Assembly: GCA_040954595.2 (NCBI GenBank)
Contig: CM082579.2
Span: 7,936,001-8,000,000, forward strand
Direction of reading: 5' to 3'
DNA length: 64,000 nt
Source: Balanoglossus misakiensis
Lineage: Eukaryota; Hemichordata
Translations under genes and position numbers: made by a program
The notes under the pieces: model-generated
What the model saw: only the letters and a program-made list of their open reading frames with translations
Told to the model about the DNA's origin: nothing
Database searches by the model: none
Shown here: positions 47,798 through 62,700 of the stretch, piece by piece
How the letters are laid out: every line of letters begins with the position of its first letter
Position numbering within the stretch: the stretch's first letter is position 1

Positions 47798-50700
47798 CTA
47801 AAATAAGTAGAGCATCATTATAGGTTTGGTTTACTTTCAGTCAGAGATGTATGCAAAGATTGGGGTTTTTTTGCTGTCAAGTCCTGTAGTTGATCAGTTT
47901 GGGGGATCAACGCAAAATGCAATCATTCCAGCTAAATGTTCTGAACTGCTGTTATAAAAAGTTTCTGTAAAGATTGAATAGACTCATTCTCATATTAAAC
48001 CAAAGCCAAGCGACTGCCATGGTTCAACATTCCCATCAACTTATGACTACTCTTACCTTTTTCTTCTGAAGGTCAGCAGAATACGAGTACAGTTGATCAC
48101 GCACTAACTCTCCCTCTGTGTTGACGTATGGAATCATGGTCTCCGCACTGAACCCCAGCATGGGCAGCCAGTCAGTTACAGCTGCACAGGTGGACATTAA
48201 ACGAACACAAGACAGCAGTGTTAAATTTCAACGAGAATGAGAAATGTTATGGGTGTTTAACACACAGGCTTGTGAAATACCGGTAGGTGGATTAACAGTG
48301 AAATTATGATGCAGAGATAACAAATACAACACATTTCAGTATCAAAGAAAATTTCATGAAAATTTGTGCCAAAATGCTGAGAGAAGACTTTGCAGTGGAA
48401 ACAATTCCACAGAACCAATCCACTGGAAGAGATTCACCTACCCTTCATGAACTTGATATCGCCAATTTCCAGGTTGACAGGATTATTACCCGTGAAGACG
48501 TACAAATTCAAGGCCGGGTGTTTGTTGGTTTGCGTAGCCCACTTCCACATCTCCAGCTGCGGGGTGGTCCACTTGCCGGTGTTCGGGTCGTAGTCGCCGT
48601 CCCTGAAGTGAACCAGCTCGGTGGCGTAGTCGTGGATGCCGCCCCTGAATCCAATATGGAGTTTGAAGTCGGCGGCCGTGTCGTGCACGATGTTCCCGAA
48701 CGGGCTGTAGACGATCTGCTTGACCAGTTCGCCCCGCGAGTTGAAGACCGTCACGGGACTGCCCACCTGGTCGGTGGTGACGTAGTACTGCCGGTCGCCG
48801 ATCATGACGGACATCAAGAAGCCTTGCAGGTCGTACATCAGGGTCCAGATGTCTTCGCTCGCTTTGTTGTAAATGTGAGTGACGCGCCAGGGGTTCTCGA
48901 TGTCGCCGTAGAAGTACTGAATTCTGTCGTCTTGGTCGTCCGCCTGGATGACGCGACGACCCATCCCGTCGTAGTGGTACCACACTTCGTACGCACCGCT
49001 TTTCACAACATGCACCAGCTGTCCGTTGGAATTGTATTCGATCTCCTCCTCCCCTCTCTGAACCAGAAAACCGTCCTCGTCAACTCTGTAAACGTCCTCC
49101 TTGAACTGCAGGACACGGTCTCCAGAATCGTGCCGCACGTGATACTCCTCGTCATTGTACACGACCGTTACCAGGTTACCGTTGTTGTCGTAGGAGTACC
49201 GCCACGACAGCCAGTTGCCCGCCATGGCCTCGACTATCTGCCCCGCCATGTCGTAGTCGAACTTGAACGTCTCGTCGTCGCCGAGCGTCTTAATCTGTCT
49301 CTCCGACACGTAGCTCACGTTGTTGTACTTCAACTTCATGGTGAAGACGCTGATGTCGCGGATGTCCAGCTGATAGATGATCATGCGGCCGTAGGCGTCG
49401 AACTGCTTGGTGACCTTGGCGTCGCCTTTGCTGAGCACCTCAGCGAACCACTCCTTCTGGATGACGGTGTAGTTGCAGTACTGCTGCGGGTGCCCCTTCT
49501 CCGGATGATAGGTGAAGTTACACGCCGGCAGGACGTTGCCGTCAAAGTCCGCCTGGGTGGACGACATTCTGAAGTTGTTATCGTAGCCGTACCGGTACTC
49601 GACGCCCACAAAGTCCTCCCTGTTGAATCTCATGCTGGACTCCTTGGCCAGCGGTCCGTGGTACTTGTATCTCAGCGCACTTCGCAGGTATGGCTCTTTC
49701 ATCTCTATGCTCCGCAGTTGTCCCTCAATGCTGTAGTATTCGTACTTGATCGCCGTCTTGTCGTAAAACACGTCCGTGAGTCTCTCTCGGCCGTCGTACA
49801 GCCGCGTCACTCTCCTCAGGTTGCCCGTGTACAGAGTCGTCGACGGAGAGCCGTTGCTAAGGTAATCCTGCAGCAGCCACTGCGTGCCGTTGATGAAGTA
49901 CATGTTTCTGTAGTAGCCGATGGACGCCAGTCTCTCCATGCTGTAGGTGGTCTTTGCCGGCGTGGTGATGACCGACACTTGACCGGACTTGTAGCCCAGG
50001 AGATACTCTTGACCGGACGGGAAGATGATCGTAGTTGGCTATCAAGGAAAGGACGGAAAAACTGAAATGTGAACTTTTTATGATATGCACAAATCACTGA
50101 CATGATATACACTACTGCTCTTAGGGTTCACGAATGTGGTCTGAAGTGCTTTGAAGTAATGTTCATAGTACTCCTTCTTTTAATGTCACAGTTTTTAGGC
50201 TGTGGCTCAGTTAATACCTCAACTGTACATTCACCTTTCATTCCAAAGAATGTGTTTGAAACACACTTTTGAGGTAGAGACGTACAGGTAGGGATGGACA
50301 GACAGACAGAGACAGACAGACAGACAGATACAGAAAGCGGAGAGAGACACAGATATAAATATAGGTTAGATAGATATAGATGGTGACCATAAGGAGGAAG
50401 GGAGAGAGTAAGAGGGGAGGGAGAGAGAGGTATACAGAGAGAGAGAGAGACCACAAGGACCTCCACTTTACCTGTCTGCCATCAGTGTAGACAAATCGCC
50501 AACTGCTACCATCGCTGTACTGCTTTCTGACGATGCGGCCCTCCTCGTCGTACTCGATGTTCTCAAAGATGAAGCCCTTCCTCCACCTGGACACCCTCCC
50601 CTGGTAATCATAGTCCACCAGCACCGACTTCATGCCGTTGTTTGGCATCCACTCGGTGGGCAGACCCTTGCTGTTGTGCGAAATGATCAACTGGGGTATG

Positions 50701-53700
50701 TTCGCAGCGTCATGTAACGTCTCCGTTTTTGTAAAACGATTATACTCCAGCGTCAGCACATTGATCCCATTGATCTGTGTTGCAAACGGGGAAAATCAGA
50801 AATAGTGTCAGAAAACCAATTGATGGCCACGCAGTCACCTGGCGCAAACTAAACAAGATACCACAGAAAATGGACATATAGGCAATCACGTATTATTGTG
50901 CCTTCTTAAAATTTTCTAGTGTTGCAAAATCCGTCCTTCAGTAAAGTAGGGAGCAAACACTCACCCGAAGTTTACGGCCGACAACTTGGATCGTTCGCTT
51001 GTTTTTTCTGCCTCCTCTCCTAACATAGAATCTCCACTCGAGTCTGTGCACATTGCCGGATGGAAGCGTGATCTTTCTCTTGGCCGGCACACTGCTGGAG
51101 AGTTCCATGGTGGGATATGAGCTGGGTTCTATCTGCAACTCCAGTCCGTTCACGAACTTGATTATCACGGTGTTGTTCATGGTCACGGTCAAGTTCATCA
51201 TTTTCTCATCTGTCGCAGGAATGAAAGACAGTCATGTATTAATAGTGTAATCTGAACTGCAAGCTCAGCTCACATCATTCTATAGCAAGAATTATCTTTA
51301 AAAAATTCAGCACTAAAATGTAAAATGTAAAATTGAAAAATCTCACCTATTATTTCCTGGTGGGCATTCACCTCTGTAGTGGTAGTCAAGCGGCCGAACT
51401 CATCATATCTGTCAAGAAAACCCAAGCACAAGCAGGGTAGCTATGTTAGCCTGAAATTGCTATGGTGTTGTGGTGTCTATCTTGTGCAAGACTGGAGTTG
51501 ATGTGTTGGGTACATGTATATTGTTCATTCATAATGTATATCCCCTATAATGTGCCATGACATCAACCAATCGGCATCATTCTATAACTGGCCCTGGTCT
51601 GTATGCTATGGGCTCCAACCATGATGCAGATGTGGCAAATAAATTGCTTAAAATCCTACTGTCCACTATGGCCCCGCTATACTGTACTTCCCATGCATGG
51701 TAGGAACATGACCCGATGTGCAGCATATACACCTACCTGTAGAGAGTTTTCAGGTTATCCCCTTCTGCAGCTGTTGCTAGGAGACCGCTGTCGCCATAGT
51801 AATTGAAGGTGCCGATTGTCTGCCCGGTGGACGAGTAAACTCCCCTGAGGAAGCCGTCAGAGTTGATGGCCAAACCGTATCTGTCGCCGTTTGGAGTTGT
51901 GACCGTTGTCATCCGACCGTTCAAGTCTCTGGTCAGTCTCAGGATGTGACCGCTGTTGTCGGTCATGGTCTTCATCAGGTTGTCGTCGGCGTACGAGAAC
52001 TCCAGGATGACCTCGTCCGTCACGGCGTCCCTTGTCATCATGTGCTTCCCTTCAACGTTGAAGACGTACAGCTCCAGCGTGGACTCCGACTCGATGACGT
52101 ACTGCTTGCCGTGGAACAGCACCGGCAGGTTGGGCGAGATGGCGTGGATGCGCAGGTTGCCCTGGTCGGCGATGTAGACCCGGTCGTCGGGGCCCACGGC
52201 GATGTCCGAGGGCATGAACAGCATGGCGTCCCTGGCCTGGATGTCGTCGCCGTTGAAGCAGTCGCAGTCGTCCAGGTTGCAGTCGCACTCCGCCTCGCCG
52301 CCGGCCACCAGCACGATACGCCCGTCCACGTTCACCTTCCTCACCTGGTGGATCCTCTCGTTGTTCGACTCGGAGATGTACAGCTCCCCCAGCGCCGAGA
52401 ACGCGATCGCCCGGGGGTTGATCAGCATCACCTCTGTGGCCAGGGGGTTGGGTGCCGCCCTGTCGTCGCGACCCCTCGCAGCGGTCTGGTTCATCACTCC
52501 GGCCATGCAGTTGACCGGCAGCCCGGCCTGGATGGTGACCTGTTTGTCCGGCGTCAGCCTGAGGACCACATTGTGGTCCAGGATGGAGAGGGCGTGGTCG
52601 ACCGGATTGACAGTGATATCAACTGGCCATTCTAGTCTTATCTGAAAGAAGAATGTGTAAATACCAATACTGACACATTACCATACAAATTTACATGCGT
52701 GTATTATGGGTGTCTCAGAATGCTATCTGCGACTGGTATGTTCGAGCAGCACTTTTGAATTAGTGGAAATTCACATGCAGTGCCTCTCTTGTCCAAATGT
52801 TTTGCAACACCCTTAACTACAACATACTTCAGACAAATTTTTTGAGATGGAGTTTAATTTTGGAACGGGCTAGACTAGGAGATTGAACCAGAACCAAACA
52901 CAGCAAGCTGAGCTCAGAAATGGATTTGTCATGAGACGTGGTGATATCTGCAGAAAATCTGTACTTAGTAAAATCATGCTGTTGATGGTAGTGCACCTCT
53001 CTGAAAACGAACAACAAAGTTGATATATTGGTTGCATCCGACAGAGACAGTTCCGTCCAATTCTCTTTTAAAGCAAGCATGTAAATCAGTGACTTTTAAG
53101 TTACAAAATGTGAAGTTGGGTCTTATCGCAACAAAATGTAATGGAGCGAACATCCATTAACTCATATTTTTCACTTTAATGGCCGATATTTCTCCTTCGA
53201 GTGTCTCGTACAAATGGTTCGTTTCGGAGCAGCCATCTGCCAAAGTGCTTACCTCATCGAAAGCCATGGGGCCATTACATTTCAATGGTCTCTGTGCGTC
53301 GAGGATATCATGCGATCCCAGATAAGTTGATATAATTCCATTAGTGTCAATTTTTCGTATCACGGAGCCATCAACCACAAAGATAGTGCCATCTTCAGCG
53401 ATCGTTATTCCTGTGAAAAGAGGGGGGAGCAGCAACGTGTAGCTATTAGGCTTGAATGCGGTGAATTATTGTCATGATGTAATAACGGCACCTGTTCACG
53501 GCACTCGATCGGCAAAAACAACAGTATTAACACACCCAAAGCACATACATGTAGTCCTACATGTCCAGACAGGGTTCACAAATTATCTGCTTTGGGAGTA
53601 ATTATGCTTCAAAAGAATATTCAAGGCACTAAACATAAGGGTGTGTTTTTCAAATCTGCAATAAACTTAGGGACGTTATGTGTAATAAACTGGGGCTACC

Positions 53701-56700
53701 ATGCTAGTTTATGAAACAAGGATGAAAATGAAAATTATTTTATGCCTTTATCCATTTGTCAACAGTATAAGATCTGGTCTACTACTAACAGTCAAACTGG
53801 ATTTCTCAATGGGTTGGAAGCATACTCTCTTCTGGTTTTTCTGTAAACTTATAGCTTGTAGGGATTAGACTGACAGTGTGTCTATCTAACCTTTTGGACT
53901 GATCAGCTTAGCTTGTACAGCTGGGCCACCGTCTCCACATCTGTTGCTGTCCAGCGGCAGACACTGGCCACCCGTTCCGGCCACCAGCTCAAAATTATCT
54001 GTGATATCGGCCGGCGAGATGACATAGCGCAGCTTTCGGATCTGTCGCGTCTCCGTGTCCGACATGTAGACGGAACCATCCAAGGGACTCACGGCCAGGT
54101 AATACTTACGGGATGGGAAATAACTGAAACCAAGGAGAAAAATCTTGGTTGTATTACTGTTGGCCTTGGAGTATCACCATATATTGTTACTGTGCTGAGC
54201 TTATATCATTATATTGTGATAGTTAAAATTACGTGAAGTCCACATTTATATAAAATTTTGAAACGACAGTTGACTGATTTGAATTTTGCAGCAACTATTC
54301 AGTAAATTTTAATATTTTTTATGACAGTGCGTATGCTGACTGATAACAGATGTTCATGATATGAGAAAAACACATAGTATTACATCTTTGGTTGAGCAAG
54401 AAATTAAACGAAACAAAGTAGTTTGCTCCAAAAATGTTTTCTGAAAACTATTTTCAAAAGTGAGAATGGCTGCATCTCACAATCACAGCTCAGGATGAAT
54501 ATGCTCAACCAATGACATCAAATCACGGACTGGAGGTCATAGGTCAATCTCAAACCTACTATCCAATCAGAGACCGGCAATCACATGCCCACATACGGCT
54601 GTCTTTAAAAAAAATGCGTGGTCTCACAATTACAGACAGCTATGCCTACACACTACCACTTGCTACTGCTAGAGAAAAGCTACCAGCATACAGCCATGTC
54701 CGATTGCTGAATGGCTTCGGTGACTTAATACACTATCCGTCCAATTACAGCACATCTTTGATTTTCTTTCACAATTTTACTGGCTGGCTCAGACACAGTG
54801 CAATGATCATGAACAATATGCTGCCCTTCGTCCAAAATTGGGTTTCTATAGTGATGTATACACTCATCATCCATCCAAACTTACAAAAATAAAACACACT
54901 TTTTCGAGATTTGCAACAAGAATATTTTCTTGTGTATGCAAACATTCCTTTGAAACAAGCTGCTAGTTTTGGTGAGCTGGCTAATATATATTTTCACCAG
55001 ATTCTCACATTTCGGACAGAAGGGATCATAAACTTCAAAATCATTACAATGCACTAATACCAGCTAAATATACAAGCTACGCAAGACTTTACATCTGGTT
55101 TCAAAAAAACATTCACCGAAAACAACAACCAACAATTACATCACCCAACAAACAAAAGTTTACAAAAACAACAAGAACAGCAAAATCACCACCAATAATA
55201 TCCACCATTAACAACCTGAAATTACAAGTGTATTTAATTTTACAATGCACCGCACACAGTTTTATTTTACCGGAGTATAAACGACAAATTAAAATAAAAA
55301 TTAAAACGCAACTGGATTTCAGCGATAATACACTAGTCTTGTAAAATCACAAAGCGGTGCAGTTAACGTTTAACTTGTGCAAGTATACCTTGCGGATAAA
55401 AAAGGGTGTGGTTTCCTTTTTGGTTTGGTTGGTCATAATTTACAGCTGGTGGTGTAACATTTTTCCCCGGTTTATCGGTGCACTTAGGGAGTACTGGTTA
55501 GTTCGGCTGTATTTCGGGAGTTACAAAGCGGTCGTCGTGACGACGCCGTGTCAGTCTGGTGTGAGAGCCGTGCTACAAAGCGGTGGGTTGTTAAGGGTGT
55601 TTTCACATGCATTTTACGATACAAAACTAATCACAAGTTTCGCCAGGTTTTCTTAATGAAACATTCACGACATGACCCATGCCAATTTTACAATGTGCAT
55701 GCACGATGTGAGAAAAAAAAATATGATCATTCATTCATTCAAGCCAGTCATGTGATGACAGTTCTCTGAAATGGACATCATGCCAGTATCGCATCGTCAT
55801 GGCAACCCAGGCACGGATCACATACAGACTAGAAAACCTGGTACACATGTGTTAAAATATGACAACGACATGTTCAGTTCGTTTGGGTTAATTATTCGTC
55901 TCTTGCTCATCTTTTGTTAAAAGCAGCGTTAGCGTAAGTTGGTTAGATTGTTAATATCCCAGCATTCAGCAGTGACAATGGTTCCATGATTCAACTCACC
56001 TCACTCTGTGGAATGGATGCAGCAAAGGTCAGAGGTCAGTGGGAAAGCAAACAAGGCAAAACGTATCATATTGTTGTGTAAATCATTTCATTCATTGGGG
56101 GGAAAAAGTTACGTACGGTCAACAAATTAGCACACACATCAAAAAGTCATGAAAAGTTATATACATTACAAGTCGATTCACTTGTAATCTGCAACAGGGC
56201 ACTGTTCTGATGATGATAATGTTGAGTGATCACCTCAATGAGAGTACGTGTATGTCTTCTTTTCAACGACGATGACGGTTGTTTTCGCTCTTTAATAGCA
56301 GTGACAGTTGTTGCCACAGATTGTTATCCCTCTAATGTAGGGCTATCATCAATTGTTTGACAATAGAATCCCCCGTACGCCTACGCACTGATAAACATCG
56401 AGTGCTGTGGCAAAATGCAGTCGTCATAATCAGCATAGTATAACTACCCTTCTCTTATCACGTATTTGTTCCCGATGGACTACATCAATCGCACCCAGTG
56501 GCTTTCACTTTTTGTTCCCGTTGTTTAATACTAATAGTGGCAAATTTTTCGAACATTTAAGAACTGATCGGATTCCTTAAATGATACTGTATACACGTAC
56601 AGCGAGAGGAGTGATGTAGCATATTTGAGACAGACACAAACCAATCATCAAATGATAAATTCCGAATACCTATAAACAGAATGTTCAGGTATAACATACA

Positions 56701-59700
56701 TGTTGCTACCGGTAATATGCTGAATTGTGACAATTTTCAATTAATAAAAAAATTCAGAATCTGTTCACACATACAACAAAACAGTTTTGATTTTGGAGTC
56801 ATCAAAACGAGAATACTGGCATTTCACTTAAAGACAGGTAACACAAAAAGGATACAATATGAAAACAAACACAGGTAAATTCCTCTTCCAGAGGATGATC
56901 ACATCACGACATGACATTACAATTGATGGAAGCACAGTACAATCACCACAGAGGGTCTCGCATTGACCGGGTAACATCAGAACTACCACATTTTGAGTTG
57001 TTTTTGTGTGTTTTTTTTAATAAGGAAAATCACGAAAATTCAGGAAGAGCACGAGGCCATACTTACTGCAAATGGAGGACACTGGTAACGTTACCATCGG
57101 GTTGGATCTTACGGATGAAGTTGAAGTCGCCCACAAAGAGACTGCCGTCCGGAGCGCTGGCCACGGCCACCGGCGCCAGTAGCTTGTTGCCCTTGGCTTT
57201 GCCGTCGCACTGAGGACAGTCTATGCTCCGTCTCCGGCCGTTGCCAAGAACGGAGGTGATCAGGGGAGGCTTGTCGTCCGCCAGTTTCATCTCCGTACCA
57301 TCACCTCGGTGGACTATGCCTGAAACAAACAAGATTTTCACATCAAGCTATGACACGGCAACCCCACCTTGCTTCATAAGACAGTTTGCCATATACCTGT
57401 CACGTGCTGGAAAGAAAGACAGAAACACTGACTTTACCTTGCTTTACATTGTAACCATGGTGACCACTAAGCTTCCAGCCAGCCACTCCAGTTGTGTCCA
57501 TGTTGTAGCCATCCACCTTGGTGGCCTTCCTGGCCCATACGATATTGCCGCATCCAATGTACTCGTATCCAACGGACACTGACAGAGAGAGATACAAGAG
57601 TCAGATTAACGAGTTTATCACAGACTGTAAATATGCAGTTAATCTTTGTGCATTTTTTTGCTGATTGGCAGTGAACCATGTAAGACTGCAGCTGATTGGC
57701 ATTTAAGGATGTCAACAGAGCTGTGCAAATTGTTAGACTGCGGCTGATTGGTTGGCTGTAAAAGCACAAACAGAATTGCACACATTGTTTACCTATTACT
57801 TATCTTGAACAATTACCCCTGTTCTTCCTGTATGTAGTGAAAAGAGCATGCGATTAAATCTACAAGGTTGCATTGAATGTGGGTTGTGTAGAGGCAGACA
57901 TGCGCAGAAGTTACTTGTATCAATTAACCTACCAGTGGCTGTTGTCGATCCGTATGTCTTCTCTCCGTAGGCATTCAGTTTGTTCCAACTGTAGACGTAT
58001 TTCAGATCCCTCACGCCCTCCATCGTCTTCTCGAAGATCTGTCCCTCCACCGTTATTTTCAGATGAACGAGTTTCAAGTTTTCCACGTGCTTCATCGGGG
58101 TCAGCTGGAGACGTATCAGAGACTGGTAACCGGGGACGCTCTTGCTGTTGTAGTTCAAAGTGACCGTGGTTCCGGGGATGGTTATTTTGTCGTGAATGGT
58201 CTGGGGGGGGGGGAAAGAACAGAACAGAAAACCTCAGTTGTCAGTCACCACTGTTCTGATCTCAATGTGTGCTCGGCAGCCAATCAAAACCACAAAGACT
58301 AAGTATATAATAAGCCACTCCAGAAATTTTTCAGTAGTTTTCAATTTAAGAGGTTCTTTTGCATACAATTGACCATTTCTCATTGGCGGTCACACATTAG
58401 TTGTGTAACTCTGGGACTGATGATCGACCTACGTGTCTGATTTATTCCCACCAGCAGATGACAGACATGGGCTAAACTGCGGTCCGTAGTATTAGAAGAG
58501 GCTTGCACAGCGCCACCAGTGGCAGTTCCACTTCGGACTGACATCATGATTGACAGCCGATAGTGTCCTAGTTCAAGGGAGTTCAACACAATGCATTGTC
58601 ATGACAACTGACCCAAGGTAGACAGCTTTCCAAGTCAGCTACAGCAGCAAAAATATTTACCTGCGTGTCTGCCAACAGGGCATCACCACATTCTCCTCTG
58701 ACAGCCATCGACTCGCTCAGGAACACGACGTCCGGTTGGGGGAACGGACCTCCCTCGCACCTTTCTCTGACTGCGAGGGTCGTGGTCATGGTTACGTCAT
58801 CCATCACCACAAACTCACCCCACGAGACAAAAGCCGATGTGGTTTCGGACTGGAACGGCTCCCTGGTGAACTGAAGGGTGACTGCGCCCCCACCACGAAC
58901 CATCATGTCATACCTGGCCACAGGAGAAATATGTATGGATGAGAACTGCCAGTTTAGAGTATACAACTCATTTCTATACAGCCCTATCAAATTTTTTTTC
59001 AGGCATGTTGATTTGGGGCACGTATATACATGCACAATACAAGGCACTGTATGTTAGAAGACACTAAAATATGGCAATTCCGAGTCAGCTGCAGGCATTG
59101 ACTTTGAATTTTAAAGTGAGGACACCCCAGTAAGGTATCAATTTTTTCCACTTACATTCCATCACTTCTTGTCAGTGTGTGTCCGAACAGTGGCAGGTCT
59201 TTAATTCTGACCGTGACTCCGACCACAGGTGTGCCGTCTGCAGTGACCACCTTTCCTCTGACCACAGCAATCATGTGTGAACTGAAAGACAAATGCGCAG
59301 ATATAAAAGTATAGCTGGTACAAATTTTTAAAGTAAAGTTGTAGGACAGATGTCTACTTTTTTCAAAAATTCTTAAGTTGCAGCTTCAGGCAGTCTGGAG
59401 AGGTGGTTATAGTAGTAGATCACTACTGATCAGATACCCATGCAAAGTTTTGATGTAATCAGTCAACTTAATCAAGAAAGCCAAACGGTCTGCAGCTCCC
59501 TGCATGCTGAAAAATCTCTTTCCCTTGTCGTCTGTTGGAGTCTCAGTCACGCGCAACAGGTAGGGCTCAGTGGGGTGAGCTTACCTCTCTGTGAACACAA
59601 ACGGCATCGCGCTGAGCTGAACTCCATTTGGTTTGGCCAGAAAGCTGACGTGCTCGTAGAACGGGGCGTTGGGCGGCGCCGGGTCGGTCTGCGCCAGCAG

Positions 59701-62700
59701 GTGGGTGGGAAGTGGCACGCTGCGACACAGCGCGTTGGAGATGCACTGCATGGAGATGCAGCAGTCCGGGTCCTTGCAGTCGATCAGGCCGTCGTTGTCG
59801 TTGTCTCTGCGGTCGTTGCAGCGATTTTCAATGCCAATGTGGCACCCGTCGCCCTTCCACAGCGGCTCGCAGAAACACTTCCAGCCGCTGTTGACCCAGC
59901 GACACTCGCCGTGGCCGCTGCAGGCCCTTGGGCACCCTTCTGTAAGTGGCAAAGCATACATAATACATGTATTGAAAATGGTGGTACAAAAAAGGCATGA
60001 AACAAATGTCTGAACCTCATAAGCCATATACATCACCAGTGTCTCATTCAAAATGCAACAGTATACATGTATGTTATGGGACCTTCATACCTTAACTTCA
60101 CTGAGATTTTAATGTTAGTGGGGCTGGATTTTAAATGGCTTTATCAAAAAGCATTTAATACGACGTGGCACCTCTTCAATGTCCAACAACTGTGTTCTTA
60201 CCGATGGTGCACTGTCTTCCATTCCAGCCTGGCTGACACACACACTTCCCGTTGGCGCAACGACCATTCTCGCTGCACGGCGGATCGCAATATGCCTGCA
60301 TACAGTCCTCCCCTGTCCAGCCTTCTTTGCAAACACAGCTGCTCATTTTGCATTGTTGATGGAGTCCACAGTCACTGTCTACATAGCATATTTCTGAAAA
60401 TAAAGGACCATAAAAATATTTGTTCTTCTGACCTAAAAATATACACGTTTTTTCTGACACTGTACATGCTCTTTGTCTGAGTATGATCCTCAATTGATAT
60501 GTTAATGTTTTCTAAATTAAACTGTCAAATCAACTAATCATAAATTCTGTATATCATAGTACTTTTCAAAGAGTAATGTCTCATAAAATTACTATCACTA
60601 TCATTCAAAGAATTGAATATACAGTGTCATATTTTTCGAGAAAAATGCAGAAACAGAGAAGCTATGTATCAAAACTAACCTTGAGAGCAATCATCACCTC
60701 CCCACTTGCCAGCGCAAAAACACACGCCAGCCACGGTGTCATAGTGACCGTTTCCATGACATCGTTCCACTGCCGGCGGTTCAGTCTTCATCTTCTCGCC
60801 TTCCCCCTCTCCTAGCTCTCCCTCCCTTTCGCTGTCGTCTCCCTCCTCCTCCGTATGCTCCAGCGTTGGTATGGCGACGGTGGGACAGGCCGCGGCGGTC
60901 GCTGGGGGAACCGGCTGGCTGCAGCCGTCGCCCATCCAGCCGTGGCCGCAGTGACAGGCGCCCTCAACGCAGACACCGTGACCACTGCAGGTTGGATCTG
61001 TGCAGTCCACTGGTGGAGAATAGACACGTATTCAAGGTCAAAGCCTGGTGGCTTTTCTTTATATAGAAGCGTCAAATTTCATACCCAGTAGATGAGAGCA
61101 ATACATTCCACTCTTTTCATAGAAGGAACGTCTCGCGCTTATCAGTCTAATACAGCACCAGCCTCTTTGAAAGCTACAATCACAATTCTCTTTAAGGACC
61201 TATGCATACTTGTACTGTGAGAATGTCAAACGTGACGGTCTTGGACAACATCATTATGTTGAGAATTACTAGAACACCCACTTTTTTGTGAGCTTCATTC
61301 AACATGGAATTCAGTGGTCAAAGGGGTTGCATGAAACATTGCTATTAAGAAAATAAAACTATGATGATTTCTAGCTGCGCTTGCTACTCTACTCATTGAA
61401 ACCACACACTGTACAGTGATCACGGGCCCTACCTGATTCACAGTATTCGCCTTTGTAACCCTGGTGACAGACGCAGGTGCCTCCAAAACAGTCGCCATGG
61501 TTATTACAGTTAAGGATACATTCGTGCTTGGGTACATCGCACTCTACGCCCTTCCATCCGATGTCGCACTGACACGCGCCATCTTCGTAGAATCCGTTGC
61601 CGCTGCAGATGACTGGGCAAACACCTGCAAGAACACGAACATACATTGTTTTATAAGCTATCATGTTTTTTTTTATGAAGTGATTTATAAACCTGTTGAT
61701 GCTTAAATTGCTATTATATACAACCTACCACTACAGTACTAAGCTACAAAACGTATTAAGTAACTTCTCAAAATATGGAAATTATAGCAGTCCAAATATA
61801 GTGCCGACCTAAAGGGACAAAACTGCTATAAACTGTCCATTTTATCAGAAGAGAAACACTTTGAGAGATTGGCCTGTGTAAGGATTAGTCTTGCATTTGG
61901 TAAGTGCGGAGAGACTCACTGTCATGGTAACTTACCGATAGAACAGTCGTCACCAGTGTACGCTGGGTAACACTCGCATTGACCGTCAATACACTTGCCA
62001 TTTCCACTGCAGTCACCGTCACACGAACTGTCCGGTTCAGTGGGACCTAAAAAAATGCACACAATTCGATTCAGCAATTTGCTATATTTTATCCCCTGTA
62101 TTACAGTGAGTCGGTATCTGAACCCATGAGCTGCAACTAAACACTGCCCTCACACGTTGAAATTCCGCAAAGTGTGGAACTTGTCAAAGCATGGTTATTA
62201 TTTTCTTTCACGCCCGCCGGGGGGTGTTTGGGTGGAGGGGGCATATTAAAATTAAACCTTTTTAATCACATCGACTCAGATGAATTCTCAAGTTTCACGA
62301 CGTAGGATTTATGGTGACCCGTGAATTCCAAATGTGAGTACGTCTCAGCGGGGGAGTCGGGAGAAGTGTGATCCTCTGCATTGCTTAAACATACGTGCAA
62401 CAGCTGTATACAGCTAGATGATGACAATCTCCCTATTGATGCAAATATTTGCAATATCGCTTGAACACAGGTGAAGCTCACTGCTAATCACCGGATATGG
62501 CATTGAACTTTGAAGCTTAGAAAGAGGATCTTGGTTTACTGTTTACTGTGATTAACGCAAATCTGTTGATTAGAACAAATGGGGTGGGAGAGTATTTTTG
62601 CACATTTAGGAGCAAACATTAAACCACATATATTGCTACCATGAATGTACATTTGTTAGGTGTCAATGCAGGGGGTAGGCAATCCATGTGTACCTAGTTA

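Noticed and set aside
48356-50065. 569-codon open frame on the + strand opposite the large teneurin exon
   Set aside because: It is the antisense shadow of a GC-rich coding exon; the product is low-complexity Val/Leu/His-rich and the true gene is on the other strand.
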